A DNA stretch of 64,000 nt from Candidatus Borkfalkia stercoripullorum. Its GTDB lineage: Bacteria > Bacillota > Clostridia > Christensenellales > Borkfalkiaceae. Made by a program: the position numbers and the translations under genes. This document shows, one piece after another, positions 33,450-42,409 of this stretch (the stretch's first letter is position 1; each line of letters starts with the position of its first letter). The stretch spans positions 1 through 64,000 of the forward strand of contig DWXC01000027.1 in assembly GCA_019119395.1 (NCBI GenBank). Reading direction: 5' to 3'. The notes beneath the pieces are model-generated. The model was not told the DNA's origin. It did no database searches and saw nothing but the letters and a program-made list of their open reading frames with translations.

Positions 33450-34030
33450 CGGTTTCGATCATATCGGTCATGTTCGCGGCGGTGTTGTCGCAGAACATCG
33501 TGCTGTCGCAGTATCAGGGCATCTGCCCTTTCCTGGGCGTGTCCAAAAAGATCTCCAGCGCGGCGGGCATGGGGTTTGCGGTCATATTCGTCATGGCTGT
33601 TTCCTCCGTCTTTACATGGCTCGTTTACAACTATGTTCTCGTTCCGCTCGGACTCGATTACCTGTATACGATGGCATTTATTTTGGTCATTGCGAGCCTC
33701 GTGCAGATCACGGAAATGGTCGTCAAGCGGTATTCTCCCACATTGTACAGCGCGCTCGGCGTTTATTTGCCCCTCATTACCACGAACTGCGCGATCCTCG
33801 GCACGGCGAACAGTACCGTGGTGTTCAGTTCCTATACGTTCGTGGAAACTTTTGCGGTGTCCGTGGCGACGGGCGTCGGGTTTTTGCTGGCGATCGTGCT
33901 TTTGGCATGCGTGCGCCTGAAAACGGACAGGGCAGACATTCCGAAGTGCTTCAAGGGCTTCCCGATCACCCTCGTGACGGCGGCGATCATGGCGCTCGCG
34001 TTCGCGGGCTTTGCGGGCATTCTCGGGTAA
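33446..34030 (+). CDS. rnfA: Rnf complex subunit RnfA
   Basis: 194 residues, six membrane helices, paralogous to RnfE with inverted topology. SQNIVLSQYQGICPFLGVSKK and TTNCAILGTANSTV contain the two cluster-binding Cys residues. Length and motifs are typical. GGAGG site ahead of ATG within the end of rnfE. Confidence 0.96.
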   Translation: MTVSIISVMFAAVLSQNIVLSQYQGICPFLGVSKKISSAAGMGFAVIFVMAVSSVFTWLVYNYVLVPLGLDYLYTMAFILVIASLVQITEMVVKRYSPTLYSALGVYLPLITTNCAILGTANSTVVFSSYTFVETFAVSVATGVGFLLAIVLLACVRLKTDRADIPKCFKGFPITLVTAAIMALAFAGFAGILG

Positions 34031-34039
34031 GGAGATCGA

Positions 34040-34834
34040 ATGGAAACTTTTATCGAAATTCTTAAGGCGGGCGGCATCATGCTGGCGATCGCGCTCGTGT
34101 TCGGCGTCGTTCTCGTCATATGCGCGAACGTATTTGCGGTCAAGAAAGACGAACGCATCGAACGGGTGGAAAATCTGCTTGCGAAATCCAACTGCGGCGG
34201 ATGCGGCAGGGCGGGGTGCGCGCAGTTTGCCGAAGCGCTCGTCAAAGGCGAGGCAAAACTTTCCGACTGCAAGGCGACGCCCGCGGCGAACAAAGAAAAA
34301 ATCGCCGAAATTCTCGGCGGCGGGGAAGTCGGGGAGGATACGGTCGCCGTCGTGCATTGCAACGGCGGGAACAACTGTTACGACAAATACGATTATCAGG
34401 GATACGGCAACTGCGCTTCCTGCGAACTCATCGCGGGCGGCGTCAAGGCCTGCCCCGTCGGTTGTATCGGAAAAAAAACGTGCGCGGATCTGTGCCCGCA
34501 CTATGCGATAGACGTCGGCGACGGCGGGTATGCCGCCGTCGATAAGGAAAAGTGCGTTTCCTGCGGCGTGTGTATCGACAACTGCCCGAAACACATCATC
34601 GGGCGCATCCCGAAGAGCGCAAAGGTCTACATTGCCTGTTCCAACCACGGCAAGGGCAAAGAGGTGATGGAACTTTGCAAGCACGGCTGCATCGGCTGCG
34701 GGATCTGTGCGAAAAACTGCCCCGAGGGCGCGATCGCAATGAAAGACGGGCTTCCGGAAATCGATTATAAAAAATGCACGGGCTGCCTTACCTGCGTGGC
34801 GAAATGCCCGAGGCATTGCATCAAGGAACATTGA
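34040..34834 (+). CDS. rnfB: Rnf complex subunit RnfB (ferredoxin-accepting)
   Basis: 264 residues. N-terminal membrane helix (about 12-33), then the four-Cys [4Fe-4S] domain NCGGCGRAGCAQFAEAL...DC, a Cys-rich middle (CNGGNNC, CASC, CPVGCIG), and ferredoxin-like motifs CVSCGVCIDNCP, CIGCGICAKNCP and CTGCLTCVAKCP. It takes electrons from reduced ferredoxin at the cytoplasmic side. The order C-D-G-E-A-B is the standard one of clostridial and acetogen operons. Confidence 0.95.
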   Translation: METFIEILKAGGIMLAIALVFGVVLVICANVFAVKKDERIERVENLLAKSNCGGCGRAGCAQFAEALVKGEAKLSDCKATPAANKEKIAEILGGGEVGEDTVAVVHCNGGNNCYDKYDYQGYGNCASCELIAGGVKACPVGCIGKKTCADLCPHYAIDVGDGGYAAVDKEKCVSCGVCIDNCPKHIIGRIPKSAKVYIACSNHGKGKEVMELCKHGCIGCGICAKNCPEGAIAMKDGLPEIDYKKCTGCLTCVAKCPRHCIKEH

Positions 34835-34837
34835 AAG

Positions 34838-35488
34838 ATGAAATATGATCCGATCCTGTTCGATTTTGACGGCACGCTTTTCGATACGAGCGAAGGGATC
34901 CTGAACGGCATCCGCCTTACGTTGGAAAAGGCGGGGTTTTCCGTCGGCGCGGACAGTGAATTGTATAAATTCATCGGCCCGCCCGTCGTGCAGGCGTTCA
35001 AGGAATTTTGCGGCATGACCGAGGATGAGGCGCGGCGTGCGAAAGGGGTGTACCGCGAATATTATGCGAAGTACGGCATAATGCAGTGTAAACCGATCGG
35101 CGGTGCGGAAGAATGCCTGAAAAAACTTTGTGCGGCGGGCAGGACGCTCGCCGTGGCGACTTCCAAGCCCGAGCCGTTTGCCCGCGCGATCCTCGAAAGA
35201 TATGGGTTTACGGGCTATTTCAAAGCGATCGCGGGCGGCTTTTTGGACGAAACGCGTTCAAAAAAGAGCGAAGTCATCGCCGCGGCGCTGGAACAACTGC
35301 AAACGCGCGATGTTTCCCGCGCGGTCATGGTGGGCGACAGAAAATATGACGTGCTCGGCGCAAAAGAAGTCGGCCTGCCGTGTATCGGCCTGGACAGCGG
35401 ATTTTCGGAGGTCGGAGAGCTTGAGGCCGCGGGGGCGATTTTCGTCGTGAAAAATTTTGCGCAGCTGGAGAAATTGCTGCTCGGCTGA
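34838..35488 (+). CDS. HAD-family phosphatase (Gph/PpaX-like)
   Basis: 216 residues. Catalytic DFDGTLFDT (residues 8-16) with the nucleophile and acid Asp pair, a helical cap, VATSKPEPFA and VMVGDRKYDVLGA, the four HAD motifs. Similar to phosphoglycolate and pyrophosphate phosphatases; the substrate cannot be told. Only 3 bases separate it from rnfB, so it is transcribed with rnf, although no functional link is evident. Confidence 0.85.
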   Translation: MKYDPILFDFDGTLFDTSEGILNGIRLTLEKAGFSVGADSELYKFIGPPVVQAFKEFCGMTEDEARRAKGVYREYYAKYGIMQCKPIGGAEECLKKLCAAGRTLAVATSKPEPFARAILERYGFTGYFKAIAGGFLDETRSKKSEVIAAALEQLQTRDVSRAVMVGDRKYDVLGAKEVGLPCIGLDSGFSEVGELEAAGAIFVVKNFAQLEKLLLG

Positions 35489-35679
35489 TTTCCGCGCGCT
35501 ATCATCGGGGGAACGGGTTTTGTGCATTTTGTACATTCCGCCCCCCCTCTTTTTTTGGCGTTTTCTGACATTGTTTTTCAAACTGTTGCAATAAATTAAC
35601 AAAATTAGCGTTAATTATCATTAAATAATCAAAATAACAATATTTTTTAAAAAAAATGCACAAAAATGTGAAAAGGGTC
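35489..35679. other. A+T-rich intergenic region
   Basis: No gene seen. It holds runs of C7 and T7 (35541-35560) and a very A+T-rich segment (about 35590-35670) directly upstream of a promoter, which could act as an UP-element or a curved region. No clear terminator for the rnf operon was found here. Confidence 0.5.
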
Positions 35680-35708
35680 TGTACAAACAGGCAAAAGAAT
35701 GTTATAAT
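35680..35708 (+). promoter_or_regulatory. promoter of the ppx/gppA gene
   Basis: TGTACA (35680-35685), 17-bp spacer, perfect TATAAT (35703-35708), preceded by an A+T-rich tract. Confidence 0.7.
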
Positions 35709-35792
35709 GATTTCGGTTAGATTTTTATAATAGGGAAACAGGGGTTTCCGAGGAAAATGAGTGAGTTCTATTATTTGCAATGAGGTAACAAC

Positions 35793-37307
35793 GTGGAAAA
35801 GATCGGCATCATCGATTTGGGATCGAATTCGGCAAGGCTCGTCATCGTCGAACTGTTCGGCGAGGGGCATTTTATGGTCGTGGACGAGCTTAAGGAGAGC
35901 GTCCGTCTCGGCCAGGATATGGAAAGGGACGGCTTTTTGAAGCCCCAGCGCGTGGCTGAAACCATCAAAACGCTGAAAATGTTTAAAAAGCTCTGCGACG
36001 CGAGCAGGGTGGATCGCATTATAGCCGTCGCGACGGCGGCCGTGCGCAGGGCGAAAAACCAGCGCAGTTTTCTTGACGAATTGCAGGCGACCTGCGGTAT
36101 AAAGGTCAAAGTATTGAGCGAGGAAGAAGAAGCTACGCTCGTATACCGCGGCGTCATCAACTCCATGGACATCCCGAAGGGGATCATCCTCGAGATCGGC
36201 GGCGGCAGCACCAAGATCGTTTATTACAACCGCAGGAATATGCTCAATTACGCGACGCTCCCGTTCGGGGCGGTCACGCTGACCGATCTTTTTAAAGGCG
36301 ACGGGCTCACGCCCGAGCAGCAGGCGGAAAAGGTCGAGGAGTTTTTCACCGAACAGCTTTCGCATATCGAATGGCTTTCCGAAGTCGAACCCGACGTGCA
36401 GATGATCGGTGTGGGCGGTTCTTTCCGCAACATCTTCAAGATCAGCAAACTCGTACGCAAATATCCTTTGGACACCGTGCACAATTACAATCTGCCCGTT
36501 GAAGATTTCGAGTCTATCTACGACATGATCAAGGTTCTCGATCTTGACAAAAAGAAAAAGATCAAGGGGCTTTCTTCGGGCAGGGCGGATATCCTTCCCG
36601 CGGCGCTGGCGGTCGTAAAATCGTTCGTGCATTATATGCATTACGACAATTTCGTCATCGGCGGTTCGGGGCTGCGCGAAGGTATCATGTTCAATCAGGC
36701 GCTTCCCATCACTTTGGAAAAGCCGATTTCCGATATTCTCGGGTACAGCCTCAACAGTCTGGTCAAATACTACGAGTGCGACGAAAAGCACGTCGAACAC
36801 GTCGTCAATCTTTCGGTTCAGCTTTTCAAACAGCTCCGCGTTCTGCATAAGTTCCCGCGGCAGTATCTGAAGATCCTGAAAGTGGCGGCGACCTTGCACG
36901 ACTGCGGCACGCGCGTCAAATTCTATAATCATCAGAAGCACAGTTGCTATATGATCCTCAATGCGACGCTGTACGGCATTACCCACAGGGAGATCGTTTT
37001 GGCGGCGTTCGTTGCGGGATGCCACAAGAAAGAGGACATCAACGCTGCGGATTGGGCGAAGTATAAGGACATTGTGCAGGAGGACGACTTTGACGCGGTG
37101 AAAAAACTCGGCGTCATGCTCCGCATCGCGGAAAGTCTGGACAGGAGCAGTTCGGGGACGGTCAAGGGCATCAACTGCGACGTGCTCGGAGATTCCGTCA
37201 TCATGAAGACTGAAGTGGACGGGGACGCTTCTTTGGAGATCCGCGACGCGCTTACGGCGAATGCGGAGTTCAGAAAGTCTTTCCGTAAAAATCTTGAGAT
37301 CCTTTAA
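35793..37307 (+). CDS. Ppx/GppA family exopolyphosphatase with HD domain
   Basis: 504 residues, GTG start with GAGGT 7-8 bases upstream. The N-terminal ASKHA phosphatase domain has DLGSNSARLVIVE and EIGGGSTKIVYYN; the C-terminal half (from about 320) has the HD-type LHDCGTRVKFYNHQKHSCYMI segment. Such proteins degrade polyphosphate and/or hydrolyse pppGpp to ppGpp, linking phosphate and stringent responses. It stands apart from any polyphosphate kinase gene in this window. Confidence 0.88.
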   Translation: MEKIGIIDLGSNSARLVIVELFGEGHFMVVDELKESVRLGQDMERDGFLKPQRVAETIKTLKMFKKLCDASRVDRIIAVATAAVRRAKNQRSFLDELQATCGIKVKVLSEEEEATLVYRGVINSMDIPKGIILEIGGGSTKIVYYNRRNMLNYATLPFGAVTLTDLFKGDGLTPEQQAEKVEEFFTEQLSHIEWLSEVEPDVQMIGVGGSFRNIFKISKLVRKYPLDTVHNYNLPVEDFESIYDMIKVLDLDKKKKIKGLSSGRADILPAALAVVKSFVHYMHYDNFVIGGSGLREGIMFNQALPITLEKPISDILGYSLNSLVKYYECDEKHVEHVVNLSVQLFKQLRVLHKFPRQYLKILKVAATLHDCGTRVKFYNHQKHSCYMILNATLYGITHREIVLAAFVAGCHKKEDINAADWAKYKDIVQEDDFDAVKKLGVMLRIAESLDRSSSGTVKGINCDVLGDSVIMKTEVDGDASLEIRDALTANAEFRKSFRKNLEIL

Positions 37308-37316
37308 AATTTTTCG

Positions 37317-37340
37317 TTGCCGCAAAGAACTTTGCGGCAA
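37317..37340. terminator. strong hairpin between ppx and maf
   Basis: TTGCCGCAAAG (37317-37327) and CTTTGCGGCAA (37330-37340) form a perfect 11-bp inverted repeat with two bases between, 10 bases after the ppx stop and 21 bases before the maf ATG. There is a T-tract only upstream, so it could be a minus-strand terminator, a processing site or an operator. Confidence 0.5.
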
Positions 37341-37361
37341 TCGTGCTATCTTGCATTCGTC

Positions 37362-37919
37362 ATGAAACTTATACTTGCGAGCGCGTCTCCGCGCAGAAAA
37401 GAAATACTGTCGCGTTTGATCGGGGATTTCGAAGTGATCCCGTCGGACGCGGAAGAAAAAACAGAGGGGCTTTCCCCGAGGGATACGGCTGAAACGCTCG
37501 CGGTCCGCAAGGCGGAAAGCGTGTTTGCGCGGTATCCCGGCTGTGCCGTTCTGGGCGCGGATACCGTCGTCGCGTTCGAAAACTGCATTTTGGGCAAGCC
37601 GAAAGACGAGGCGGACGCGGCAAAGACTCTTGCGCGGCTGAGCGGCAAAAAACACGAAGTGTTTACGGGCTGGTGCCTGATCGCGCCGTGCGGCAGGGCG
37701 AGCGGCGCGGAACGTTCGGAAGTGGAATTCAATGCGCTGAGCGAGGCGTTCATCCGCGCATACGTCGAGAGCGGGAAACCGTTGGACAAGGCGGGCAGTT
37801 ACGGCATTCAGGACGATAAACGCATCGTAAAGAGGTATGAAGGAAGTTTTACGAATATCGTGGGGCTTCCCGAAGAGCAAATAAAAATTCAGTTGGAAAA
37901 ATTCGGGTTATACAAATGA
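37362..37919 (+). CDS. maf: Maf-like nucleotide pyrophosphatase
   Basis: 185 residues from the ATG at 37362; an upstream in-frame start lies within the hairpin and lacks conserved residues. ASASPRRKEIL (N-terminus), VLGADTVVAF, and the SYGIQDD segment are Maf signatures. Maf proteins hydrolyse dTTP/UTP or modified nucleotides and are linked to septum formation. In Clostridia maf usually precedes mreBCD; here an mreB-like gene overlaps it by 4 bases. The ribosome binding site is weak. Confidence 0.9.
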   Translation: MKLILASASPRRKEILSRLIGDFEVIPSDAEEKTEGLSPRDTAETLAVRKAESVFARYPGCAVLGADTVVAFENCILGKPKDEADAAKTLARLSGKKHEVFTGWCLIAPCGRASGAERSEVEFNALSEAFIRAYVESGKPLDKAGSYGIQDDKRIVKRYEGSFTNIVGLPEEQIKIQLEKFGLYK

Positions 37920-38914
37920 TTAAGTTAGCGATCGATCTCGGTTCATCCGTCACGAAAATTTTTATGATCGGCAGCGGCATCGTGCTGGCCGAACCGTCGT
38001 GCGTGGCGGTCGCTTCGGGCACGGACGTCGTCAAGGCGATCGGGGAAGAGGCAAAGCAGCTGATCGGTAAAACGGCGGAATATACGACGATCGTGTCTCC
38101 CGTGTTTGAGGCGGACATCGTCAACGAAAATATGGCGGCGGTCATGCTCTCTTATTTTTTGAAAAAAATCGAGATCGGCCCGTCCCGTGCGAGAAAAACC
38201 GAAGCCGTGTTCGCCGTTCCGTGCGGCGCGTCTGAAGAGCTGCTCGATAAATATTACCGCCTGGCGGACGCCTGCAAGATCGGCAGCGTGCGCTTTGCCG
38301 AAGTGCCGTTTTTGTCCGCGTTCGGGCAAAACCTTATGTTGAGCGAAACCAACCCCGTATTCGTCATCGATATCGGCGGCGGGTGTACGAACATCGCGGC
38401 GTTTTCTTTGGACGGAATCATTGCGGGGGTCTCCCTCAATATCGGCGGCGGGAATATCGACAGCCACGTTATTGACAAGGTCGCGGAATCGTTCAACCTG
38501 AAGATCGGGCTTCTGACCAGCGAAAAGATCAAAAACACGATCGGAAGCCTGTATAAAAACGATAACGACAGTATGGTCGTCAACGGGCGCGACATCACGA
38601 GCGGCCGCCCGCGTTCCGTCGCCGTTTCGTCTCCCGACGTGTATGAATGCATGAAGGTTTTTGCCGATAAGATCGTCGAATATGCGGGCATGGTGCTTGC
38701 CAAGCTGCCCGCGGAAGTTTCCGCGTCGGTCTGGCACGGAGGCATTTATCTGTCCGGCGGGATGGCGAAATTGATCGGGTTGGACGATTATATTTCGAAC
38801 GCGCTGCAAATGGACGTTTACGTCGCGGACGAGCCGCAGATGGCGGTCATCCTCGGCGGAGGCGCGGCGATCGGGAACGAGGATATTTTGGAGACGATCC
38901 GCATAGATTACTGA
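37916..38914 (+). CDS. divergent MreB-like actin homologue
   Basis: 332 residues. Phosphate-1 loop AIDLGSSVTKIF, phosphate-2 FVIDIGGGCTNIAAFSLDG and the adenosine-side GGIYLSGGMAKL define the actin fold; GIVLAEPSCVAV and SEKIKNTIGSLY..GRDITSGRPRSV align with MreB/Mbl. The membrane-binding N-terminal extension of some MreBs is absent and the EEPMAAAIG segment is replaced by AEVPFLSAFG. MreB filaments guide side-wall synthesis. mreC and mreD do not follow, so this may be a specialised paralogue. Confidence 0.75.
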   Translation: MIKLAIDLGSSVTKIFMIGSGIVLAEPSCVAVASGTDVVKAIGEEAKQLIGKTAEYTTIVSPVFEADIVNENMAAVMLSYFLKKIEIGPSRARKTEAVFAVPCGASEELLDKYYRLADACKIGSVRFAEVPFLSAFGQNLMLSETNPVFVIDIGGGCTNIAAFSLDGIIAGVSLNIGGGNIDSHVIDKVAESFNLKIGLLTSEKIKNTIGSLYKNDNDSMVVNGRDITSGRPRSVAVSSPDVYECMKVFADKIVEYAGMVLAKLPAEVSASVWHGGIYLSGGMAKLIGLDDYISNALQMDVYVADEPQMAVILGGGAAIGNEDILETIRIDY

Positions 38915-38947
38915 TGCGGCGTTTATAATTCAAAAGGGAGGGAATGT

Positions 38948-40486
38948 ATGAAAAAGTGTTTGCAATGCGGGCAGGAAGCGGAAGATTCTTTAAATTTCTG
39001 CGGTCATTGCGGTGCAAGTTTGGGGCAAGAGCCCGCGGAGCGGTCTGACGGCGGAAGAACGGCGGACGCCGAAAGGAAAAAGGAAAAAAGAGAGAAGAGA
39101 ATTGCGTCGATCAGGCGCGTCTTTTCGGGTATAGTCATGCCGGCCCTTGCTGCGTTTGTCGGCCTCGTGCTTTTTGTGAGCGGTTTTTTTATCAACATCG
39201 ATTATTATCCCGCCGAACAGGTACAGGCACAGTTTAATTTGATTTCTGGCGATACGGATATTTCGGCCGTTCTGGAACAGACGCCCGTCGAGCAAAACGT
39301 GTTCAATGTTTTCGGCGCGTTGTTTACGGGGAAAGATGCCGAAAAGATTGCGGAGAAACAGCAGGAAATACAGCAAAAACTTTCCGCGAAACTGCAAAAC
39401 GTCATGCAGGATTACGGTATGCGCATTGCGGAACTTTCGTTGGCGGCCGAAGCCGGGGATTCCGGGGTGGTCGCGGAGCTGTTTGCGCTTTACGAAGAAA
39501 TAGCCGACGATTACGCATCGGAATTGGCGGGCATAAATCTTATACAGAGCGACGTAATTGCGGCGGAACTTGCGCTGAGCCAGGCGGACGGCTCTATGGC
39601 CGGCGGAGATTCTTCTGCCCGGGTGGATAAATGGGTCGCGGATACATATTTCCGTACCGCCATTATGACCGTATACGTCTTCGGTTATATTTATTTACTG
39701 GCGATCTCGCTGTTGTATTTGTACGGCGCTGTTATCGGGTTTGTCAGGCACAAGGAGAATACGCGGGGCGGGAAATTTTTCCTTATGTACCTTTTGGGGT
39801 GCTTCGCGATGCTGGCGGCAGGGCAGCTGACCGCAACCTCTTTGAACGCGGTCGGCATATTCTGCTTCGTTTTTGCCGCGGCGGCCGCGCTCGTTTATTA
39901 CGCGATGCGTGTATTCTGTACATATAAGTTTGATGCGAAGAGCATTGTCGCGCTCTCGGTGAAAGGAGTTTCGGCAATTTTTTGTTTTGCCGTGCTTTGC
40001 GTTTTAATGGGAAATATATACGATTTCGGAGTAGCCGTCGATAAGATCGGCGCGGTTTTCGGGATGTATGTATTCGGTGACGCGTACGGGTTTTCCGAAG
40101 GCGTGGCCATTACGTTGAGGAATTTCTTTGCCGTGACGATCCCGTACCTTGCGGTCTGTGCGTTTACGGCGATATTGTTTTTCAGGCAGATGCGGTCTGT
40201 TTGGGAGAACGGGGCGGATGAATCTTTGTTGTGGTTTGCCGCTCCGGCGGGCTTTGCTTTGGCGCAAATGATCGTTTTGTTTGCGTGCACGGAAGCGGGC
40301 GCGGTCGCATTGGTGGAGACTCCCGGTGCGGCGTTTACCGTGTTTTTGCTTTTGGCGGCGGTTGCGGTTTGCTGTGTTGCGGGGGGTGCGTTGAGCAAGG
40401 AACTTTCGCAAAAGGCTGACGGCGGATCGGAAGCGGGCGGCGAGGGCTGCGTTGCCGATGAAGGCGTGCCGCCCGATCAGATATAA
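38948..40486 (+). CDS. zinc-ribbon multi-pass membrane protein, function unknown
   Basis: 512 residues. The N-terminus is a short zinc ribbon (CLQCG..CGHCG, residues 4-23) followed by a charged linker. One membrane helix at about 58-80, an external loop of ~150 residues predicted helical (glutamine- and glutamate-rich AEKIAEKQQEIQQKLSAKLQ), then about seven more helices to residue 480 and a short acidic tail. The layout suggests a regulator or scaffold with a cytoplasmic zinc knuckle. It lies 33 bases after the MreB-like gene with an AAGGGAGGG site, so the two are probably co-expressed. Not recognised. Confidence 0.65.
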   Translation: MKKCLQCGQEAEDSLNFCGHCGASLGQEPAERSDGGRTADAERKKEKREKRIASIRRVFSGIVMPALAAFVGLVLFVSGFFINIDYYPAEQVQAQFNLISGDTDISAVLEQTPVEQNVFNVFGALFTGKDAEKIAEKQQEIQQKLSAKLQNVMQDYGMRIAELSLAAEAGDSGVVAELFALYEEIADDYASELAGINLIQSDVIAAELALSQADGSMAGGDSSARVDKWVADTYFRTAIMTVYVFGYIYLLAISLLYLYGAVIGFVRHKENTRGGKFFLMYLLGCFAMLAAGQLTATSLNAVGIFCFVFAAAAALVYYAMRVFCTYKFDAKSIVALSVKGVSAIFCFAVLCVLMGNIYDFGVAVDKIGAVFGMYVFGDAYGFSEGVAITLRNFFAVTIPYLAVCAFTAILFFRQMRSVWENGADESLLWFAAPAGFALAQMIVLFACTEAGAVALVETPGAAFTVFLLLAAVAVCCVAGGALSKELSQKADGGSEAGGEGCVADEGVPPDQI

Positions 40487-40502
40487 ATTTACGGAAATAA
40501 AG

Positions 40503-40540
40503 ACGTGCGCCTCCTTTTCTAAAAAGGAGGCGCACGTTTT
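40503..40540. terminator. bidirectional terminator
   Basis: 16-bp perfect stem, ACGTGCGCCTCCTTTT (40503-40518) with AAAAGGAGGCGCACGT (40522-40537) and a 3-base loop, between convergent genes. T-rich on both exits. Confidence 0.93.
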
Positions 40541-40552
40541 CATGTCAGCCGT

Positions 40553-42217
40553 TTATTCGCGGTGAAAGTCGTTTTCCCTGATCTCAACGCGGCGTATTTT
40601 GCCGCTGATCGTTTTGGGAAGCTCTTCCACGAATTCGACGATGCGCGGGTATTTGTAAGGCGCGGTCGTCTTTTTAACGTGATTTTGCAGTTCTTTGACG
40701 AGCTCTTCGCTCGCTTCATAGCCTTTGGCGAGCACGACGGTCGCCTTTACGATCTGTCCGCGCAGTTCGTCCGGTACGGCGGTAATGGCGCACTCGAGTA
40801 CTGCGGGGTGTTCCATGAGGGCGCTCTCCACTTCGAACGGCCCGATGCGGTAGCCCGAACTTTTGATGATGTCGTCTTTCCTTCCGACGAACCAATAATA
40901 ACCGTCGCTGTCACAGAACGCAAGGTCGCCCATGTGGTAGTACCCGTCGTATTTTACCGATTCGGTCAGCGCGTCGTCGAGGTAATAGCCCGAAAACAAC
41001 CCTTCCTGCGGGTCGCGCAGGCGGATGCAGATCTCGCCGGTCTCTCCCTGCTCGACGGGCCTGTCCTCGTTGTTCAAAAGCTGTACGTAATAGAGGGGGG
41101 AAGGCCTGCCCATCGAACCGGGGCGTATCTCCATGTATTGAGAAAACGTGCCGCACACGACCGTCGTTTCCGTCTGGCCGAACCCTTCGTAAATGGCGTG
41201 CCCCGTTTTCATCATGATCTGGCGGTAAATTTCGGGGTTGAGCGCTTCGCCTGCCGTCATCATGAATTTGATGCTCGAAAGGTCGTATTTGGAAAGGTCT
41301 GATTTCATCATGAAACGGTAGACGGTAGGGGGCGCGCAGAAAGTCGTGATGCCGTATTTGGATACGTGGTTCAGGAGCGCGTCGGGGTCGAATTTTCCGT
41401 GAAAATCATATACGAAGATCGCCGAACCGCAAAGCCACTGTCCGAACAGTTTTCCCCAGCTCGCTTTTGCCCAACCCGTTTCGGCAAGCGTGAAGTGCAG
41501 CCCGTCGTCCATGCAGTTGAGCCAATATTTTGCGGTCACGATATGCCCGAGCGTATAGCGCTGGGGCAGGGCGACCATTTTAGGCATTCCCGTAGTACCC
41601 GAAGTAAAATAGACGAGAATGGTATCGCCGGCACTGCGCTCGTTTTTGTAGGGGATATCGAGCGTTTCGCTCTGCTTTTCCGTCTCTTCCGTGTAGTCGA
41701 TAAAACCTTCGCGTTTTCCGACGCACACCGCCTGCACGGGGGAAGAAACTTTTTTTACCGCTTTGAGGATATTGTCGCACAGTTCGTCTTCGCTTACGGC
41801 GACGATCATTTTAACGCGGGCTTTTTCCATGCGGTATACGATGTCTTTTTCCATCAGCATGTGCGTCGCGGGGATGGCGATCGCGCCGAGTTTTGCAAGC
41901 GCCATCAAAGTCGTCCAGTATTCCCAGCGCCGCTGCAATATGACGAGCACGGTATCTCCTTTTCCGATCCCGCGGGAACGGAAAAAGTTTGCCGCCTTGT
42001 CGGAAAGGCGCTTGACGTCGGCAAACGAAAAGATGCGTTCGTCTCCGAGGTCGTCGCACCAGACGAGCGCGCGTTTTTCGGGCGTAAGCCTCGCGTATTC
42101 ATCCACAACGTCGTATGCGTAATTGAAGTTTTCGGGGACGTTGAGCCTGAAATTGTTATAGAAATCGTTGTAATCTTTGAATTGCGTGGAATTTGTGAAC
42201 CGATCCAGAAGATTCAT
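40553..42217 (-). CDS. acyl-CoA synthetase (AMP-forming, medium-chain/acetyl type)
   Basis: 554 residues. Motifs of the ANL superfamily: P-loop YFTSGTTGMPK, core YEGFGQTETT, hinge YHMGDLAFCDSDGYYWFVGRKDDIIKSSG (in part), and the catalytic Lys in PKTISGKIRR near the C-terminus. Activates a carboxylic acid to acyl-AMP then acyl-CoA in the cytoplasm. The N-terminal DRFTNSTQFKDYNDFYNNF is typical of the acetyl-CoA synthetase-like group of gut Clostridia. An extended -10 (TG-T-TAGAAT, 42264-42269) lies upstream. Confidence 0.88.
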   Translation of the reverse strand: MNLLDRFTNSTQFKDYNDFYNNFRLNVPENFNYAYDVVDEYARLTPEKRALVWCDDLGDERIFSFADVKRLSDKAANFFRSRGIGKGDTVLVILQRRWEYWTTLMALAKLGAIAIPATHMLMEKDIVYRMEKARVKMIVAVSEDELCDNILKAVKKVSSPVQAVCVGKREGFIDYTEETEKQSETLDIPYKNERSAGDTILVYFTSGTTGMPKMVALPQRYTLGHIVTAKYWLNCMDDGLHFTLAETGWAKASWGKLFGQWLCGSAIFVYDFHGKFDPDALLNHVSKYGITTFCAPPTVYRFMMKSDLSKYDLSSIKFMMTAGEALNPEIYRQIMMKTGHAIYEGFGQTETTVVCGTFSQYMEIRPGSMGRPSPLYYVQLLNNEDRPVEQGETGEICIRLRDPQEGLFSGYYLDDALTESVKYDGYYHMGDLAFCDSDGYYWFVGRKDDIIKSSGYRIGPFEVESALMEHPAVLECAITAVPDELRGQIVKATVVLAKGYEASEELVKELQNHVKKTTAPYKYPRIVEFVEELPKTISGKIRRVEIRENDFHRE

Positions 42218-42330
42218 AGGTAGGAGGCCTCCGTGCGCCTGTTTTCAACATGCTATCCTGTATATTCTAACATATTTTCTGCAAATAATAAAGTGCTTTT
42301 CGCAAATTCTTTTTAAATTTGTATGTTTAT

Positions 42331-42359
42331 TTGCAAAATCGGTAAGATAATGTTATAAT
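42331..42359 (+). promoter_or_regulatory. sigma-A promoter of the winged-helix gene pair
   Basis: TTGCAA (42331-42336), 17-bp spacer, perfect TATAAT (42354-42359), 50 bases ahead of the first gene. It shares an A+T-rich divergent region with the acyl-CoA synthetase gene. Confidence 0.8.
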
Positions 42360-42409
42360 AGGACTGCGGAACGGAAAGGATCGACCGGAAACCGTTCCGG
42401 AGGAACGAT

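Noticed and set aside
35502-37880. 792-codon minus-strand frame opposite ppx/gppA and maf
   Set aside because: Shadow of two well-supported genes, spanning the promoter region as well; no motif or start signal.
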